Shown: positions 7,934 to 17,941, counted from the first letter of the stretch. The stretch: 64,000 nucleotides of DNA from Promethearchaeota archaeon (GCA_013375475.1 JABXKD010000003.1:1-64000); one strand, 5' to 3'. Notes: generated by a model from the letters alone, not told the origin. Numbers and translations are program-made.

Positions 7934-10900
7934 TTAACTTCCTCTTAATTTAGTTAAAACTTCGCATATTATTGGATCTTGCGACATTTCACATCTAATT
8001 TTGAGTAAAGATATCACTCGTTTTTTTAAAGTTTCATCTTCATATCTCACTGTTCGCCCTAATATCGTTGCTATCGATTGTTGTGTCTCTAATGTTGATT
8101 CGTCACTTAGATTTCTTAATAGTTTTGAAAGTATTTTAGAAATTCCTATTTTTTGTATAATGTTAACCATTACATCTACAGTAGTATCTCTAACTTCCTC
8201 GCTCTTATCTCCCATTAATGAAAGAATATTATTAAAAACATTATCAATATTATTAAGACTGTAAATTTTTAATAACTTTACTGCTCCTTCTCTGATCTTG
8301 GAATCTTCATTTAGAAGGTTCTCTGAAACTTTTTTGAAAGGTATCTGAGATGCCGATATTCCTTTAATTGATGATAAAAGATTCATAGAGGATCGACGAA
8401 CCCAACTTTTGTCGTCATCAAGTAAGTTAACGAGTTTTTCAATCACTCCTTCTCGATTGTCAATAAATTGGAATAATTTTCCCAAACTATCTACAGTAGC
8501 ATCTCGAACAATCCATTCCTCGTCTACTAATCCCTTATTAATTAAGGCATCAACGGCCGCGAGTGGTTGTTTTGTACCTACATAACCAAGTATTTTTACG
8601 CTTGTTTCCCTTATAAACGCATCAGTATCTGAAAGAAAATTGATAGTGAGAGGAATTGAAATCATATCTGGCACTCTTTTAGATATTTCTAACATCGATT
8701 TTGTGAGTGCTATTCTTACTGATAAATCTTGGTTTGGAAGTAGTTGCAATAATTCTACTAAAACTGGTTTTAATGCCAGAGGGTTAATTTTTGATATTTC
8801 CGAAATTAATTGCGATGCTCCTTTCTTAATTTCCCTCGTATTATCATCTCGAAACAGTTTTATTATAGAATTTATATTTACTAAATCATTGTAATCTTCT
8901 ATCAAACTTTCCAAGGAAGAAATTATATTTAATTTTATATCGTTGTCATTTAACTCTAAACTTTCAATTAACTTAGGAATTACTTCATTTGGATGCTCTT
9001 TACTAATTCTTATAATTGTTTTAGAAATTATCCCCTTCGAAATATATTTTGATTCGTCCTTTACTCTAACTAAATTATCAAGAATTAATTTAGGATTTTT
9101 CTTGAAGTTTTCAACAATTATATTGGAAATTCTTTCTTTTAACTCAATATTATTAAATTTTATATATATCAAGAAAGTGGTTAAGATTTTTTCAGGATTT
9201 CTCTCCCAGAGTTTCCCAAGAAGAGATATAATGTCGCTAGTAGCTTCAAGATTCTGGGAATCGATTTGATTAATGATTTTATCAATATCTATAGAATTTG
9301 GTTTTTCATTATAGTATGTTTCAAGTGCTAATACTGAAGATTTCCTAACATTTTCGTCTGGGTCTAGTAAACCATCAAAAATAGGAGAAATTGGAATAGA
9401 TAATTTTTTAAAATTTCCTATTTTAGAGATGACTTCAAAAATAGAGGCTCTTACCGAGCTATTAGTATCACTCATCAATGGAATTAGTGTGTTAATAAGA
9501 TTTGAGTCAATTTGTTTGATATTAATATTTTTTATGTTTCTAATTGCTGCTGCTCTTATATCTTTATTTCGATGAAGGATTTTATTTAAAAACACATCAA
9601 TAGGAATATTTAATGTAGATTCTGATAAAATATTAAGAAGCTCTACCTGAACGAGGCTATTTGGATCGTTTATTAATCCTAATAAATCTAGATTTTGAAT
9701 TGCTCTTTGGTCTAGATGAAATTGTCTTTTTATTATTTTTAAACCTGCAAGTTTCATCCTCCACTCGGGATCATTAATTAGATTATTTACAACACTGACG
9801 GGTATTTTTTTAATTAGATTATCGTCAGCATCAAGTAGAGAATTAGCAATGGGAATACTTTTGTCATAATTAGGTGATTCTAAATATTCAATTATCCATG
9901 GCAATACTAAATTTGGCACATCTTTTTCTAATTTTGTTAATATCTTATATGATATGGCCTTAGAACTCGGATTTGAGTCACTTAGCCCATCTAATAATGA
10001 ATTTTTAAATTTCCAGTCGTTTAAAGAAAGATCTGTTTTTAATGGAATTCTTTCGAACATCATTAAAAGAGTATTTTCTGCGTGCTGTTTCAAGGTAGAA
10101 TCAGGACTTTTTATTAAGTTAAATAGGGGAATAGCATCAAAAGTTTCACCATATTCGGTAATTTTCGAGTATTTGAGATTTCTTGTGAATTCGTTATTTT
10201 TTGACAAGAAGTAATAGGAAGTAAAAGTGATCATAAATATTTCTTCAAATACTGCGGCCCAAGCGAACATAATAAAATTAGGAGAAATATTAAAGGTAAG
10301 CACCCAAAATTTAAAAGTTTCCGTAAGTTTGTCGGCATTTACTATTAAGAAGTTTACCAAGACATTGATCCCTATAGCAGCCATTAAATATGCTGCGAAA
10401 TAAATATCTATTCCTCTATATTTGATTTTTCTGCCCCAAAATCGAGTAAAATATCCAATTATGCCGAATAGGAGCGTAACAAATACAAAATATGAAGTCA
10501 TCGTAGGAATCGCTAAAGATCCTGAAAAAAAGAACGCAATTGTCTGAAACAATGAAATCCATGCCCACACAAAAACAAACAACATCAAACCCAAGAATAC
10601 ATATGGTTTAGGATTTGATGCGAATTGTTTCATTCCCCTTTTACTATCTTCAAAGTTTAAAAATAAAGACCTTTTAATATCAGGGATGTGATAAAACTCA
10701 TTAGAAATCCCTGCTATATAACCTTTTGATCCGTAAAATGTCAAAATCATTAATGGATACACAAGTAACCAAGATATCCATATCATCAGAAATGGTAAAC
10801 CAGCGAGAGATAGTAACAGTGGGGGTACAATAAATAAGAAGTATAGGAAAATTGCCATGCTAACAGAAATTACCTTATTCTTTGAAACATTAATAATCCT

Positions 10901-11290
10901 ATTCCCGATAAATCTATGAAATGGGGTAAGACCTTCGTCTGATTCGGAGCTTAAAGCAATAAATAAGAAATCAATTAATGGATAAATGGAAATATATCCT
11001 AAACAAAAAGCAAATGGGAGAAGTAAAGAAAGGGGATTAACATCAGGAGGCGTCAATGAACTTCCTTGCCAAAATTCGGGAGTTTTTACTGCAAAGATAA
11101 ACGCCATCGAAATAACAACCATTACACCTGAACTAAAGATAAGCCCATATATTAAACACTGAAGGCGATCTTTGTTATTAAATTCCCCTTTTTTGACTAA
11201 CGCAACTTGCTTATAAATTATAATGAATCCAATTATGAAAAAAACTATAAAAATTATAAAAAGAATAAGTTCTATAAGCAAAATATTCAC
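7934..11290 (-). CDS. Polytopic membrane protein with long C-terminal HEAT-repeat array
   Basis: The 1118-residue protein has two halves. Residues 1 to about 385 hold roughly ten hydrophobic membrane segments, starting with a clear helix at 2-30. Residues about 395-1118 are a continuous array of ~35-40-residue helical hairpins with the spacing of HEAT repeats, for example units containing DPNSLVQVELLNIL, DTNSSVRASIFEVI and DEWIVRDATVDSL (first letters are the loop aspartates). The repeat half would form a cytosolic solenoid anchored to the membrane. HEAT arrays of this kind bind proteins in eukaryotic trafficking and chromosome complexes. No function is known to me. A GTG start at 11290 is used. 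The region after its stop holds a small hairpin (7898-7920). Confidence 0.8.
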   Translation of the reverse strand: MNILLIELILFIIFIVFFIIGFIIIYKQVALVKKGEFNNKDRLQCLIYGLIFSSGVMVVISMAFIFAVKTPEFWQGSSLTPPDVNPLSLLLPFAFCLGYISIYPLIDFLFIALSSESDEGLTPFHRFIGNRIINVSKNKVISVSMAIFLYFLFIVPPLLLSLAGLPFLMIWISWLLVYPLMILTFYGSKGYIAGISNEFYHIPDIKRSLFLNFEDSKRGMKQFASNPKPYVFLGLMLFVFVWAWISLFQTIAFFFSGSLAIPTMTSYFVFVTLLFGIIGYFTRFWGRKIKYRGIDIYFAAYLMAAIGINVLVNFLIVNADKLTETFKFWVLTFNISPNFIMFAWAAVFEEIFMITFTSYYFLSKNNEFTRNLKYSKITEYGETFDAIPLFNLIKSPDSTLKQHAENTLLMMFERIPLKTDLSLNDWKFKNSLLDGLSDSNPSSKAISYKILTKLEKDVPNLVLPWIIEYLESPNYDKSIPIANSLLDADDNLIKKIPVSVVNNLINDPEWRMKLAGLKIIKRQFHLDQRAIQNLDLLGLINDPNSLVQVELLNILSESTLNIPIDVFLNKILHRNKDIRAAAIRNIKNINIKQIDSNLINTLIPLMSDTNSSVRASIFEVISKIGNFKKLSIPISPIFDGLLDPDENVRKSSVLALETYYNEKPNSIDIDKIINQIDSQNLEATSDIISLLGKLWERNPEKILTTFLIYIKFNNIELKERISNIIVENFKKNPKLILDNLVRVKDESKYISKGIISKTIIRISKEHPNEVIPKLIESLELNDNDIKLNIISSLESLIEDYNDLVNINSIIKLFRDDNTREIKKGASQLISEISKINPLALKPVLVELLQLLPNQDLSVRIALTKSMLEISKRVPDMISIPLTINFLSDTDAFIRETSVKILGYVGTKQPLAAVDALINKGLVDEEWIVRDATVDSLGKLFQFIDNREGVIEKLVNLLDDDKSWVRRSSMNLLSSIKGISASQIPFKKVSENLLNEDSKIREGAVKLLKIYSLNNIDNVFNNILSLMGDKSEEVRDTTVDVMVNIIQKIGISKILSKLLRNLSDESTLETQQSIATILGRTVRYEDETLKKRVISLLKIRCEMSQDPIICEVLTKLRGS

Positions 11291-11396
11291 GATAATTTTT
11301 GGAATATTAATATTTTAATATATTTATATTTCTATTGCTTTACATTTATTTAGTTTATAAAAGATTTGAAGACTATTAAACATGGTGTGATAAGAG

Positions 11397-11957
11397 TTGA
11401 ATAAAATTGAAATCCAATTAGAGGATTCTTTAAATCGAGTGAATTTTATTTTTAAAAATGAAGAAGTAACCACCGAATGTATAAGCGGTCATAATGGATT
11501 TTCTATATTGGGAGCTTCATTTGGACCATTTGAAAGAGGGAAACAATACAGACTCCCATATTTTATAGCGCTCTCATTCATAGAAAATAATATTTTAAAA
11601 ATATATTCAAAAGAAAAATACAATAACACTGACGTACAAGGTTTCGCTATTAGTGAACGCGACGATCAGAGCCTTATATATAGAGAAAACAAATTTTTCT
11701 TAAATAAAATAAAAGAATTTAGGTATTTGATAGAAAAAGAAGTAAATGAAAACAAAATACCGAAACGAGATTTAGATCTGTTTAGTTCGCACTCTATAAA
11801 TCTTGTTGATAATAGATTACTTAAGCTCTTAAAATTAGCTAGAGCGAGTTTGTCTTTAGATGATGAAAGAAAATTGACTAGTTCTGAAAAATTAATATTT
11901 TCAAAGCTTTTTGACCTTATAAAAACATGGAGAAATTTCTTTTTAACTAAGAATTAG
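11397..11957 (+). CDS. GINS complex subunit, Gins23 type (probable)
   Basis: The 186-residue protein fits archaeal Gins23, a component of the Cdc45-MCM-GINS replicative helicase. The segment SFGPFERGKQYRLPYFIA (about 40-57) corresponds to the GINS B-domain pattern of a GPF loop, a glycine-lysine turn and LPxWLA. The C-terminal helices with LTSSEKLIFSKLFDLIKTW match the GINS A-domain pattern in which an LTxEE helix is followed by a tryptophan helix. It starts at TTG (11397), with TGTGAT placed 5 nt before. The gene is divergent from the HEAT-protein gene and lies close to mcm, as gins genes often do. The match is by pattern only, and a divergent Gins51 is the main alternative. Confidence 0.62.
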   Translation: MNKIEIQLEDSLNRVNFIFKNEEVTTECISGHNGFSILGASFGPFERGKQYRLPYFIALSFIENNILKIYSKEKYNNTDVQGFAISERDDQSLIYRENKFFLNKIKEFRYLIEKEVNENKIPKRDLDLFSSHSINLVDNRLLKLLKLARASLSLDDERKLTSSEKLIFSKLFDLIKTWRNFFLTKN

Positions 11958-12000
11958 AGAAGATAATGATAGAGATTATTTTCCCTTAATACGATTAATA

Positions 12001-12672
12001 TTAAGTTATCTTTCTCGACCCATATTTCTCAAAATAGGCTTTAATGTGATTAGAAACGATTGGATTTGGATTTAATTTTGGTATTAAGTCTCTAGCGTTG
12101 CTCATAGCATAATATTGAACATTTTTCTTTTTTATGGCTTCTTCAACAGTATTACCATCATCTCTTATTTCATTTCTGTTTGTTAGTCCGATAGCTGCTA
12201 TAATATTTACTTTATTTTCTACTAAATCATCGATTGCCTTTAGCATCGAACTTCCTGTAGTCGTGGTGTCTTCAACGAGTATTACTTTTCCTTTAGGAAT
12301 TCCTAAAAAATACTTGTCTTTGAGTGCACCATGTTCTTTTGGTTTTCCCCTTCCCATTGATAAAACATATTTACCCGGTTTTATATTTTTATCATCGAAT
12401 GCCCATTTATATTGGGTTATTACTCCTAATTTGGTTGCACCCTCTGGAACACCATAAAAGCAATCTGGTTTAAAATTTAAATGCTTTACAAATGAAAGAA
12501 GAAAATCGCTAACTTTATCTAACAAAAATACATCTTCAGCAACAGTTCTCCAGTTAACATACCAGTAAGACTTTCTTCCTGACTTCAACGTTAGAGGTTC
12601 GTCAAAAAATCCAATAACATTATTCTCGATAATAAAATCGTAAAACCTATGTTTTTCTTGTTCCCAACTCAT
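12001..12672 (-). CDS. pyrE: Orotate phosphoribosyltransferase
   Basis: The 223-residue protein transfers ribose-5-phosphate from PRPP to orotate, giving OMP in pyrimidine synthesis. The PRPP-binding signature VILVEDTTTTGSS is at 130-142. The N-terminal segment LKSGRKSYWYVNWR corresponds to the LxSGxxSxxYxD region of PyrE, and GVPEGATKLG to its ribose-phosphate loop. It is the last gene of the topo VI operon, 10 nt after the 172-residue protein. The start ATG overlaps a CTGATCC sequence that can serve as ribosome-binding site. PyrI, the regulatory subunit of the first committed step, is encoded at 51.2 kb. A related phosphoribosyltransferase cannot be fully excluded. Confidence 0.88.
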   Translation of the reverse strand: MSWEQEKHRFYDFIIENNVIGFFDEPLTLKSGRKSYWYVNWRTVAEDVFLLDKVSDFLLSFVKHLNFKPDCFYGVPEGATKLGVITQYKWAFDDKNIKPGKYVLSMGRGKPKEHGALKDKYFLGIPKGKVILVEDTTTTGSSMLKAIDDLVENKVNIIAAIGLTNRNEIRDDGNTVEEAIKKKNVQYYAMSNARDLIPKLNPNPIVSNHIKAYFEKYGSRKIT

Positions 12673-12682
12673 CAGGATCAGC

Positions 12683-13201
12683 TTATTCTTTTAAAATTAA
12701 ATACTCTTTACGAGCATTAGCATATTCTTCTCCACTAATATCTCCAGCTAAAAATTCTTTTTCTTTTTCTTGCATTACTTTTCTTTTCTCAGCTAACCTT
12801 TTTCTTCTTTCCGCTTTATTAAAACTTTCTAGAATTGATTTACTAAGTTTATTAACTTCTTTGTTTTCTTTTTTTAACAACTTTTCAACATAAGGTTTTA
12901 TTGGTTTGACCATCTCAATGTTTTTTTTAGCTAATTCTTCGATTCGAACAAGTGCTTTATTTGTTTCTTCAAAATTATCACCATCAAGAACATTAATTAA
13001 TCCCGGGATAGCCACATCTTTTACTACTTCATCGAGATATAGTTCAATATCTTTCTTTAACTTTGAATCGCTATATTTATTTAATTGATTATTACGTACA
13101 TATTCAATAAAAATAAGTGGTAATTCTATAGGCCACTCTTTCATTTTTTCCTTACCAATTAGTTGAACTATTCCACCATCTTTTTTATGAAATACTTTCA
13201 T
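12683..13201 (-). CDS. Small helical protein of the topoisomerase VI operon
   Basis: An unrecognised 172-residue protein. ATG at 13201 is chosen over the TTG nine codons upstream, because GGGTGAT precedes the ATG by 7 nt and this start removes an overlap with the topo VI A gene. The first ~35 residues could form a small beta hairpin (KKDGGIVQLIG). The middle is a set of short amphipathic helices like HEAT or armadillo units, with IPGLINVLDGDNFEETNKALVRI reading as one unit in two parts. The C-terminal ~45 residues are a charged helix rich in Lys, Glu and Arg. Its position directly after both topo VI genes suggests a partner or loader of that enzyme, which is inference. Confidence 0.65.
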   Translation of the reverse strand: MKVFHKKDGGIVQLIGKEKMKEWPIELPLIFIEYVRNNQLNKYSDSKLKKDIELYLDEVVKDVAIPGLINVLDGDNFEETNKALVRIEELAKKNIEMVKPIKPYVEKLLKKENKEVNKLSKSILESFNKAERRKRLAEKRKVMQEKEKEFLAGDISGEEYANARKEYLILKE

Positions 13202-13218
13202 TTTATTTATCACCCTAC

Positions 13219-14412
13219 TTATATCCAATCTCCTGTTGATAACTTTTCAGGTATGTATTGATCAGTCAAGAATTCAAATCCAAAAGTGGATAATGCTTGA
13301 ATCTCCGCCTTTATTTTTAGTTTCAGAGCTAATTTAAGATCTGTCTCCCATGCTTTATTTTTTTTTACAAATCCTTCGTTTAACAACTCTTTAGTTCTTT
13401 TAATATCTGTTTGATTCATTGGTATTCTACAGTCATTAGGAATTTTATATTTTTCCAAATCTCTGGTTAGTACACCTAAGAGTTTAATATTAGGCGTTGC
13501 TAAGAATGGTGATTCGTAGCTTAACCGTTTAGATCCTCGTAAGTAAACAGAATGAATATAATGCCCGTAAGGGTCCGAATCGACAAGAGTAAACACCGGT
13601 AATCTGAGTTCTTTATTGATTCTTCTTAGAAACATTCTTGTAGCGATATCAGCAGCCCCTTTTGCTGTTAATATAATACATGGATATTTCCGCCAAAATC
13701 TGGCTTCTGCTAACCTAATCATAGCAGCATCTTTCTCTAAAACCAATATAAATTCTGCATCTGATTCTAATATTTCAATATTATCAAGCATGGGGCTAAT
13801 AGTCCATCCTCCACTCCCTAAGCCTTCTAAATCAATAATATCGTTTCTATCTCTGATTCTAAGACGTCCTATGCATGAACCTTTAGCTGAAGCAACAATA
13901 TGCGTGGAATTTCTAGTTGTATAAAGCATTGTTGCTACATCTTCAATACACTTATCACTATTTTTTTGATCTCCAAATAATTGAACTGAAGAATAGAAGA
14001 TTTCTCTTTTTGTAGCATGCATATCTTTAAGCAGTAATTCATTTACCTTTTCGAGCACTTTCATCAATCTTGTAATATCAGCAACGCTTGCAAGAGAGTG
14101 AAATTGTTTTTCCATAATTTGTTTGCCTAAAAGTAACAAATCATTTTCTTCATCCCAAATTATATTTGCACTGGTTCTCGAAGGTAATTTAATAGTAGGT
14201 CTTCCCGTAGCATAAATTTTCTCAATAATTGAGTCTGTTAATATGTATATACGCTCCAAAGTTTGTTTTCTATTAAGATCATCAATTTTGACAGTACCTT
14301 CAGGTAGAATGATTTCCTTTTTTTCTTCTTCTATACCCTTCTTCAAATATTCTTGAAAAAGCTTTTTTGCTTCTTTTATATCCCATTTTTTACTTTCCGC
14401 TTTACTTGCCAT
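13219..14412 (-). CDS. top6A: DNA topoisomerase VI subunit A (Spo11-like)
   Basis: This subunit cuts both DNA strands and forms the 5'-phosphotyrosine bond. The catalytic tyrosine lies in KREIFYSSVQLFGDQ. The Toprim domain has the metal-binding glutamate in FILVLEKDAA and the DxD motif in LVDSDPYGHYIHS. The winged-helix (CAP-like) domain precedes the Toprim domain as usual. Length (about 397) is normal. The frame opens with GTG at 14421, two bases after the topo VI B stop, but ATG at 14412 is preferred: GTGAT then acts as its ribosome-binding site. The gene is followed after 17 nt by the small helical protein and then pyrE. Confidence 0.96.
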   Translation of the reverse strand: MASKAESKKWDIKEAKKLFQEYLKKGIEEEKKEIILPEGTVKIDDLNRKQTLERIYILTDSIIEKIYATGRPTIKLPSRTSANIIWDEENDLLLLGKQIMEKQFHSLASVADITRLMKVLEKVNELLLKDMHATKREIFYSSVQLFGDQKNSDKCIEDVATMLYTTRNSTHIVASAKGSCIGRLRIRDRNDIIDLEGLGSGGWTISPMLDNIEILESDAEFILVLEKDAAMIRLAEARFWRKYPCIILTAKGAADIATRMFLRRINKELRLPVFTLVDSDPYGHYIHSVYLRGSKRLSYESPFLATPNIKLLGVLTRDLEKYKIPNDCRIPMNQTDIKRTKELLNEGFVKKNKAWETDLKLALKLKIKAEIQALSTFGFEFLTDQYIPEKLSTGDWI

Positions 14413-14422
14413 TTTAATCACT

Positions 14423-17400
14423 TTATTTTAACTTCCAATGCTTTTTACCCATTTTTGATTCAGCTAATACTAAGCCTCTGCGCTCTAATTCTTTTAGTTT
14501 GATTTGTAAGAACCGAGCATCCATCATGTCTTTTATTTTCATTTTGAAAATTAGAGATGTTATTGGTTGCCATTCATCAGATAGTGCCTCTGTTATTTTA
14601 TCCGTTGTAATAATTGGTAATTGAGTTTGAGTCAGCTGGGGTTGAGGTGGTTGGGCGTGTACTGTTGGTTCTTTTTTCTCAATAGGTTGGGGTTTCACTT
14701 CACCTTTAGCAATTTGCAACTGTTTTCTTTTTGCTGAAACCGTACCAGGTTCAACAGATTCAATCTTTAAAGGTTTCTTTACTTCCTTAATTAAAGTTGT
14801 AATTTTATCAGGTTTACCTTTTTTATAAAAATCTTGAATACTGTTAATAATATCGTCTTTTCGAACATAAGATGATACCTCTATCTCGTTTTCTATACAA
14901 TATTCTCTTAATTCGTTAATTGTCCAATTCCGAAGAGTTTTTTCAGTTAATACATTTTGGTTATATTCTACTACCTCCGGAACGATTTCTTCTTTTTCAC
15001 TTGGTTCTTCCCATTTGACTTCAACTTTTTTATAAATAACTTTATCAATTTCTTCTTTTACAATTGGTTTTGGTTTCGCATCTGCAATTTTAGAAGGTAC
15101 TTTTACTCCAATTGCGTCTTTCATTAACTTTTCTAATTCATTTTTCGAAATTTTACCTTTATATTTTCCATCACCTTGCGAAACGATATTATACGCACTC
15201 TGAACAAATATCGGAATGTATCGTTCAATCAAGCCTGATCTCTTTTCGCTTTTTCGAATATTTGCTTTTCTATTAAGATATACTCTTAGTCTTCTTCCTA
15301 TTGCCTCAAGACAAAATTTTATTTCTTTGAGTAGTTCTTCGTCTTCAGCTAACGCATTCTTTGATTGAGATTTAAACATTAGATGAACATAGGGTCCTGA
15401 AACATTCACTATAAGTTTGATTGGCCCCTTTGGAAGATTGTTGTCGTAAGTATCCAATTTATAATTTTTCCAGTTTACTGATTGAACAGCTTTAGTTATT
15501 GCACAATCGGCACTATCTCTTAATTTAGGTGTTCTGTTCACGAAACGTGAAAGCACATCTCTAGAACGTTTAGGAGTATCCAGTTTTTTAGGATCGTTAC
15601 AATAAGCCAATGAAGCTTCAACAACATACGCTAGCCCTTTACCGGAAGTTGGGGGTCTTGTTTCTGCGCTAACGAAATCATCATCTTTCGTATAATTTTC
15701 CGTAAAGAACTCAAATACTTCCTGATATGAGTCTTTTAGTACTTCAGTCGATGATGTTATTTTTTTTTGAATAGTCTGCTGAAATTGATCTGATTCTATA
15801 AATTGATCTTTAATATCAACACTGGTTAATATTTTTGAGTTAAAAATTTTAATATCTTCAATTCCAACAGTCTCATCTTCAATGATTTCACTCTCCAACG
15901 ATAATTTTTGTTTTTCTTTATCCTTTTTTATCTTATCCTGCAAGATTTCAAGCGAAGTTTTAAGATTTTCTGTAGGATCATCAAAATAATCAACATTATC
16001 TGATATTTTTAGTCCAATCTCCTTGATTAAAGTGCTTTCTAAAACGATATCTCCAACGGGGATTGCAGTGTCTGTCGGAGGATTCATATATTTAATGGAT
16101 TTAAAAGCGTGAAAAAGTGCATTAAATTGTTCATTTGTTAATTCAGAAGGTTTTGCTTTTGAAATTTGAACCTCATTAACCCAATCTTCAAGTTCGGTTC
16201 TATTTTTTAATTTTTTAGCTTCGACTAGTCCTTGATTAACACTAAAAGTCTTATCTAAATCAATTTTGATATTTTCCCTTTCATTAATAATGTTATCTAT
16301 CTCTTTTATTACTCTCTCTATGTCTTTCTCTATTTTTTTTTCATCTTTCTTAGTTTCAGACTTCTCTATACGTGTTTGATGTTTTCTAATTTCTTTCGTC
16401 AATCTTTCTAAACTTTTATCATATTGGTTATATTTTTCCATAACCTTCCAATAGCTATTCTTCAACTCTTCAGAATCAACATTGTAAATTATCAATTTAT
16501 CTCTTGGTTTTGTTGAACGACCGAAAACTCTTTTTTCGAATTTAAAGAAATTAATATCATAGGTTTTTTTCACTAATTTGTTTACAAATCCATTTTTTAG
16601 GATCAAAATGGATAACTTGTCTTGTAAATTTCTTTCAGCAATATTTAAAATCTCCTTAGCAGTTTTTGAACTCATTCTGACAAAATTGTCTTGTAGAAAA
16701 GCTGAGATTGTTAAATTTTCTGATTTTGTAAGGAGATCTTGCAAATCCCCTATATTAGTTGATGATGGATGTGGTTTTGCATATTTTGGTTGTTTAGGAA
16801 AACTTGAAACTAATCTTCTATAAATCCATTCTTTTCCAGTAGGATCAATAAATATTAATGTTATATGGGGATTTAATAGTGCCGTTTCCTTAATATATGT
16901 GTCAACATATCCTCTAACATATTTTACATTTAAATAATTTAATTTGATATAAGTCCCGTGGAGAAATTGACTATCTACTTCAGTTGGGCGAATTAAGTAT
17001 TTCTTTTCGTTCTTTGAAGTTGTAAAAAATTCTGAAACCGTAGCATAGATAGAATCTTTAGATTTTGACACGGCAACAATGGGTTTCCCGGTTGTATTTT
17101 GAGCGTCGCTGAATGCACTTGGAGCACCAAAACCTTGACTTCCGCGAGTTTGCTTCAATTCAAGGCTTTTTGAAGAAGCTAGATATTTCCCAAACTTACG
17201 TAAATCTCCTTTGTGCATACCTATACCGTTATCAAACATTTCAAAAGTATAACTCATAACATTCTTTTGTGATAACTCGGACGTTAAAAAGGATGCAGCT
17301 TCATATTCTCTTAACCGAATTATAACAAGGGGCTCAATATCAACAATGGGTTCAACTGGCTTAAGAATTTCGTTCATATCGTCAATTATTCGTTTTACTT

Positions 17401-17818
17401 CTTCCTCAACCTCAATTTCCTCTTGATCAATAATTTCTCCAGATTCTTCCTCCTTATCTTTAAAAACAACTAAATCTGGTTCTGAAGGTTCGGTAGGCGC
17501 TAAACCAATTTCTTGCATTAATGCTATTTTCGCTTCATTATTGAGAGGTTGATCGACTTCATCTTTTCTCGCTTCTTGAAGGATGGATAAATTCTCTAAA
17601 GACAATTCTTGATCAAGAGAAAATTGAATTCTTGAATCTCCCTCCTCTAATTCATCCCATTGAAATTCTTCTATCGCGTCTAACGCATTATCCAGAAATT
17701 CTGAAGCATATTGCTGGTGTTTCCAATACCCAAACTCAAAACCCACTAACTGTGTACGCTTTCTCATAAACTGGGCAATTGTACCTTGCTTTATTCTACC
17801 TTCTTCATCGGAGGACAT
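14423..17818 (-). CDS. top6B: DNA topoisomerase VI subunit B, enlarged, with SAP-like and winged-helix C-terminus
   Basis: The ATPase subunit of topo VI. GHKL motifs are FLDNALDA (41-48), DNGIGMHKGD (196-205) and RGSQGFG (225-231); the usual form of the last is RGQQGIG. H2TH and transducer motifs follow, including PPTDTAIPVGD, ETRPPTSGKG and the switch lysine in SQSK. At 1131 residues it is about twice the usual size. The extra material is an acidic insert (about 52-165) inside the GHKL domain, a coiled coil (about 460-540), a linker, a SAP-like helix-turn-helix near 970-1010 (TINELREYCIENEIEVSSYV), a Pro/Gln-rich stretch, and a terminal winged-helix-like domain. AGGTGA precedes the ATG. It is the first gene of the operon. 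Confidence 0.95.
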   Translation of the reverse strand: MSSDEEGRIKQGTIAQFMRKRTQLVGFEFGYWKHQQYASEFLDNALDAIEEFQWDELEEGDSRIQFSLDQELSLENLSILQEARKDEVDQPLNNEAKIALMQEIGLAPTEPSEPDLVVFKDKEEESGEIIDQEEIEVEEEVKRIIDDMNEILKPVEPIVDIEPLVIIRLREYEAASFLTSELSQKNVMSYTFEMFDNGIGMHKGDLRKFGKYLASSKSLELKQTRGSQGFGAPSAFSDAQNTTGKPIVAVSKSKDSIYATVSEFFTTSKNEKKYLIRPTEVDSQFLHGTYIKLNYLNVKYVRGYVDTYIKETALLNPHITLIFIDPTGKEWIYRRLVSSFPKQPKYAKPHPSSTNIGDLQDLLTKSENLTISAFLQDNFVRMSSKTAKEILNIAERNLQDKLSILILKNGFVNKLVKKTYDINFFKFEKRVFGRSTKPRDKLIIYNVDSEELKNSYWKVMEKYNQYDKSLERLTKEIRKHQTRIEKSETKKDEKKIEKDIERVIKEIDNIINERENIKIDLDKTFSVNQGLVEAKKLKNRTELEDWVNEVQISKAKPSELTNEQFNALFHAFKSIKYMNPPTDTAIPVGDIVLESTLIKEIGLKISDNVDYFDDPTENLKTSLEILQDKIKKDKEKQKLSLESEIIEDETVGIEDIKIFNSKILTSVDIKDQFIESDQFQQTIQKKITSSTEVLKDSYQEVFEFFTENYTKDDDFVSAETRPPTSGKGLAYVVEASLAYCNDPKKLDTPKRSRDVLSRFVNRTPKLRDSADCAITKAVQSVNWKNYKLDTYDNNLPKGPIKLIVNVSGPYVHLMFKSQSKNALAEDEELLKEIKFCLEAIGRRLRVYLNRKANIRKSEKRSGLIERYIPIFVQSAYNIVSQGDGKYKGKISKNELEKLMKDAIGVKVPSKIADAKPKPIVKEEIDKVIYKKVEVKWEEPSEKEEIVPEVVEYNQNVLTEKTLRNWTINELREYCIENEIEVSSYVRKDDIINSIQDFYKKGKPDKITTLIKEVKKPLKIESVEPGTVSAKRKQLQIAKGEVKPQPIEKKEPTVHAQPPQPQLTQTQLPIITTDKITEALSDEWQPITSLIFKMKIKDMMDARFLQIKLKELERRGLVLAESKMGKKHWKLK

Positions 17819-17941
17819 TTTACTTTCACCTTTACAATTTTTTTATACTAAGATTGATATCTAACTAATTATACTTAATTTTATAGAAATTATAATTAAT
17901 ATTGCACGAATAATCTAACTCTTACGCAAATCAATCTATTT

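Noticed and set aside
10200-10260. CAAX-protease-like FEEIF segment in a membrane helix of the HEAT protein
   Set aside because: The further conserved Arg and His motifs of the CPBP family are not seen, so the two glutamates are probably incidental.
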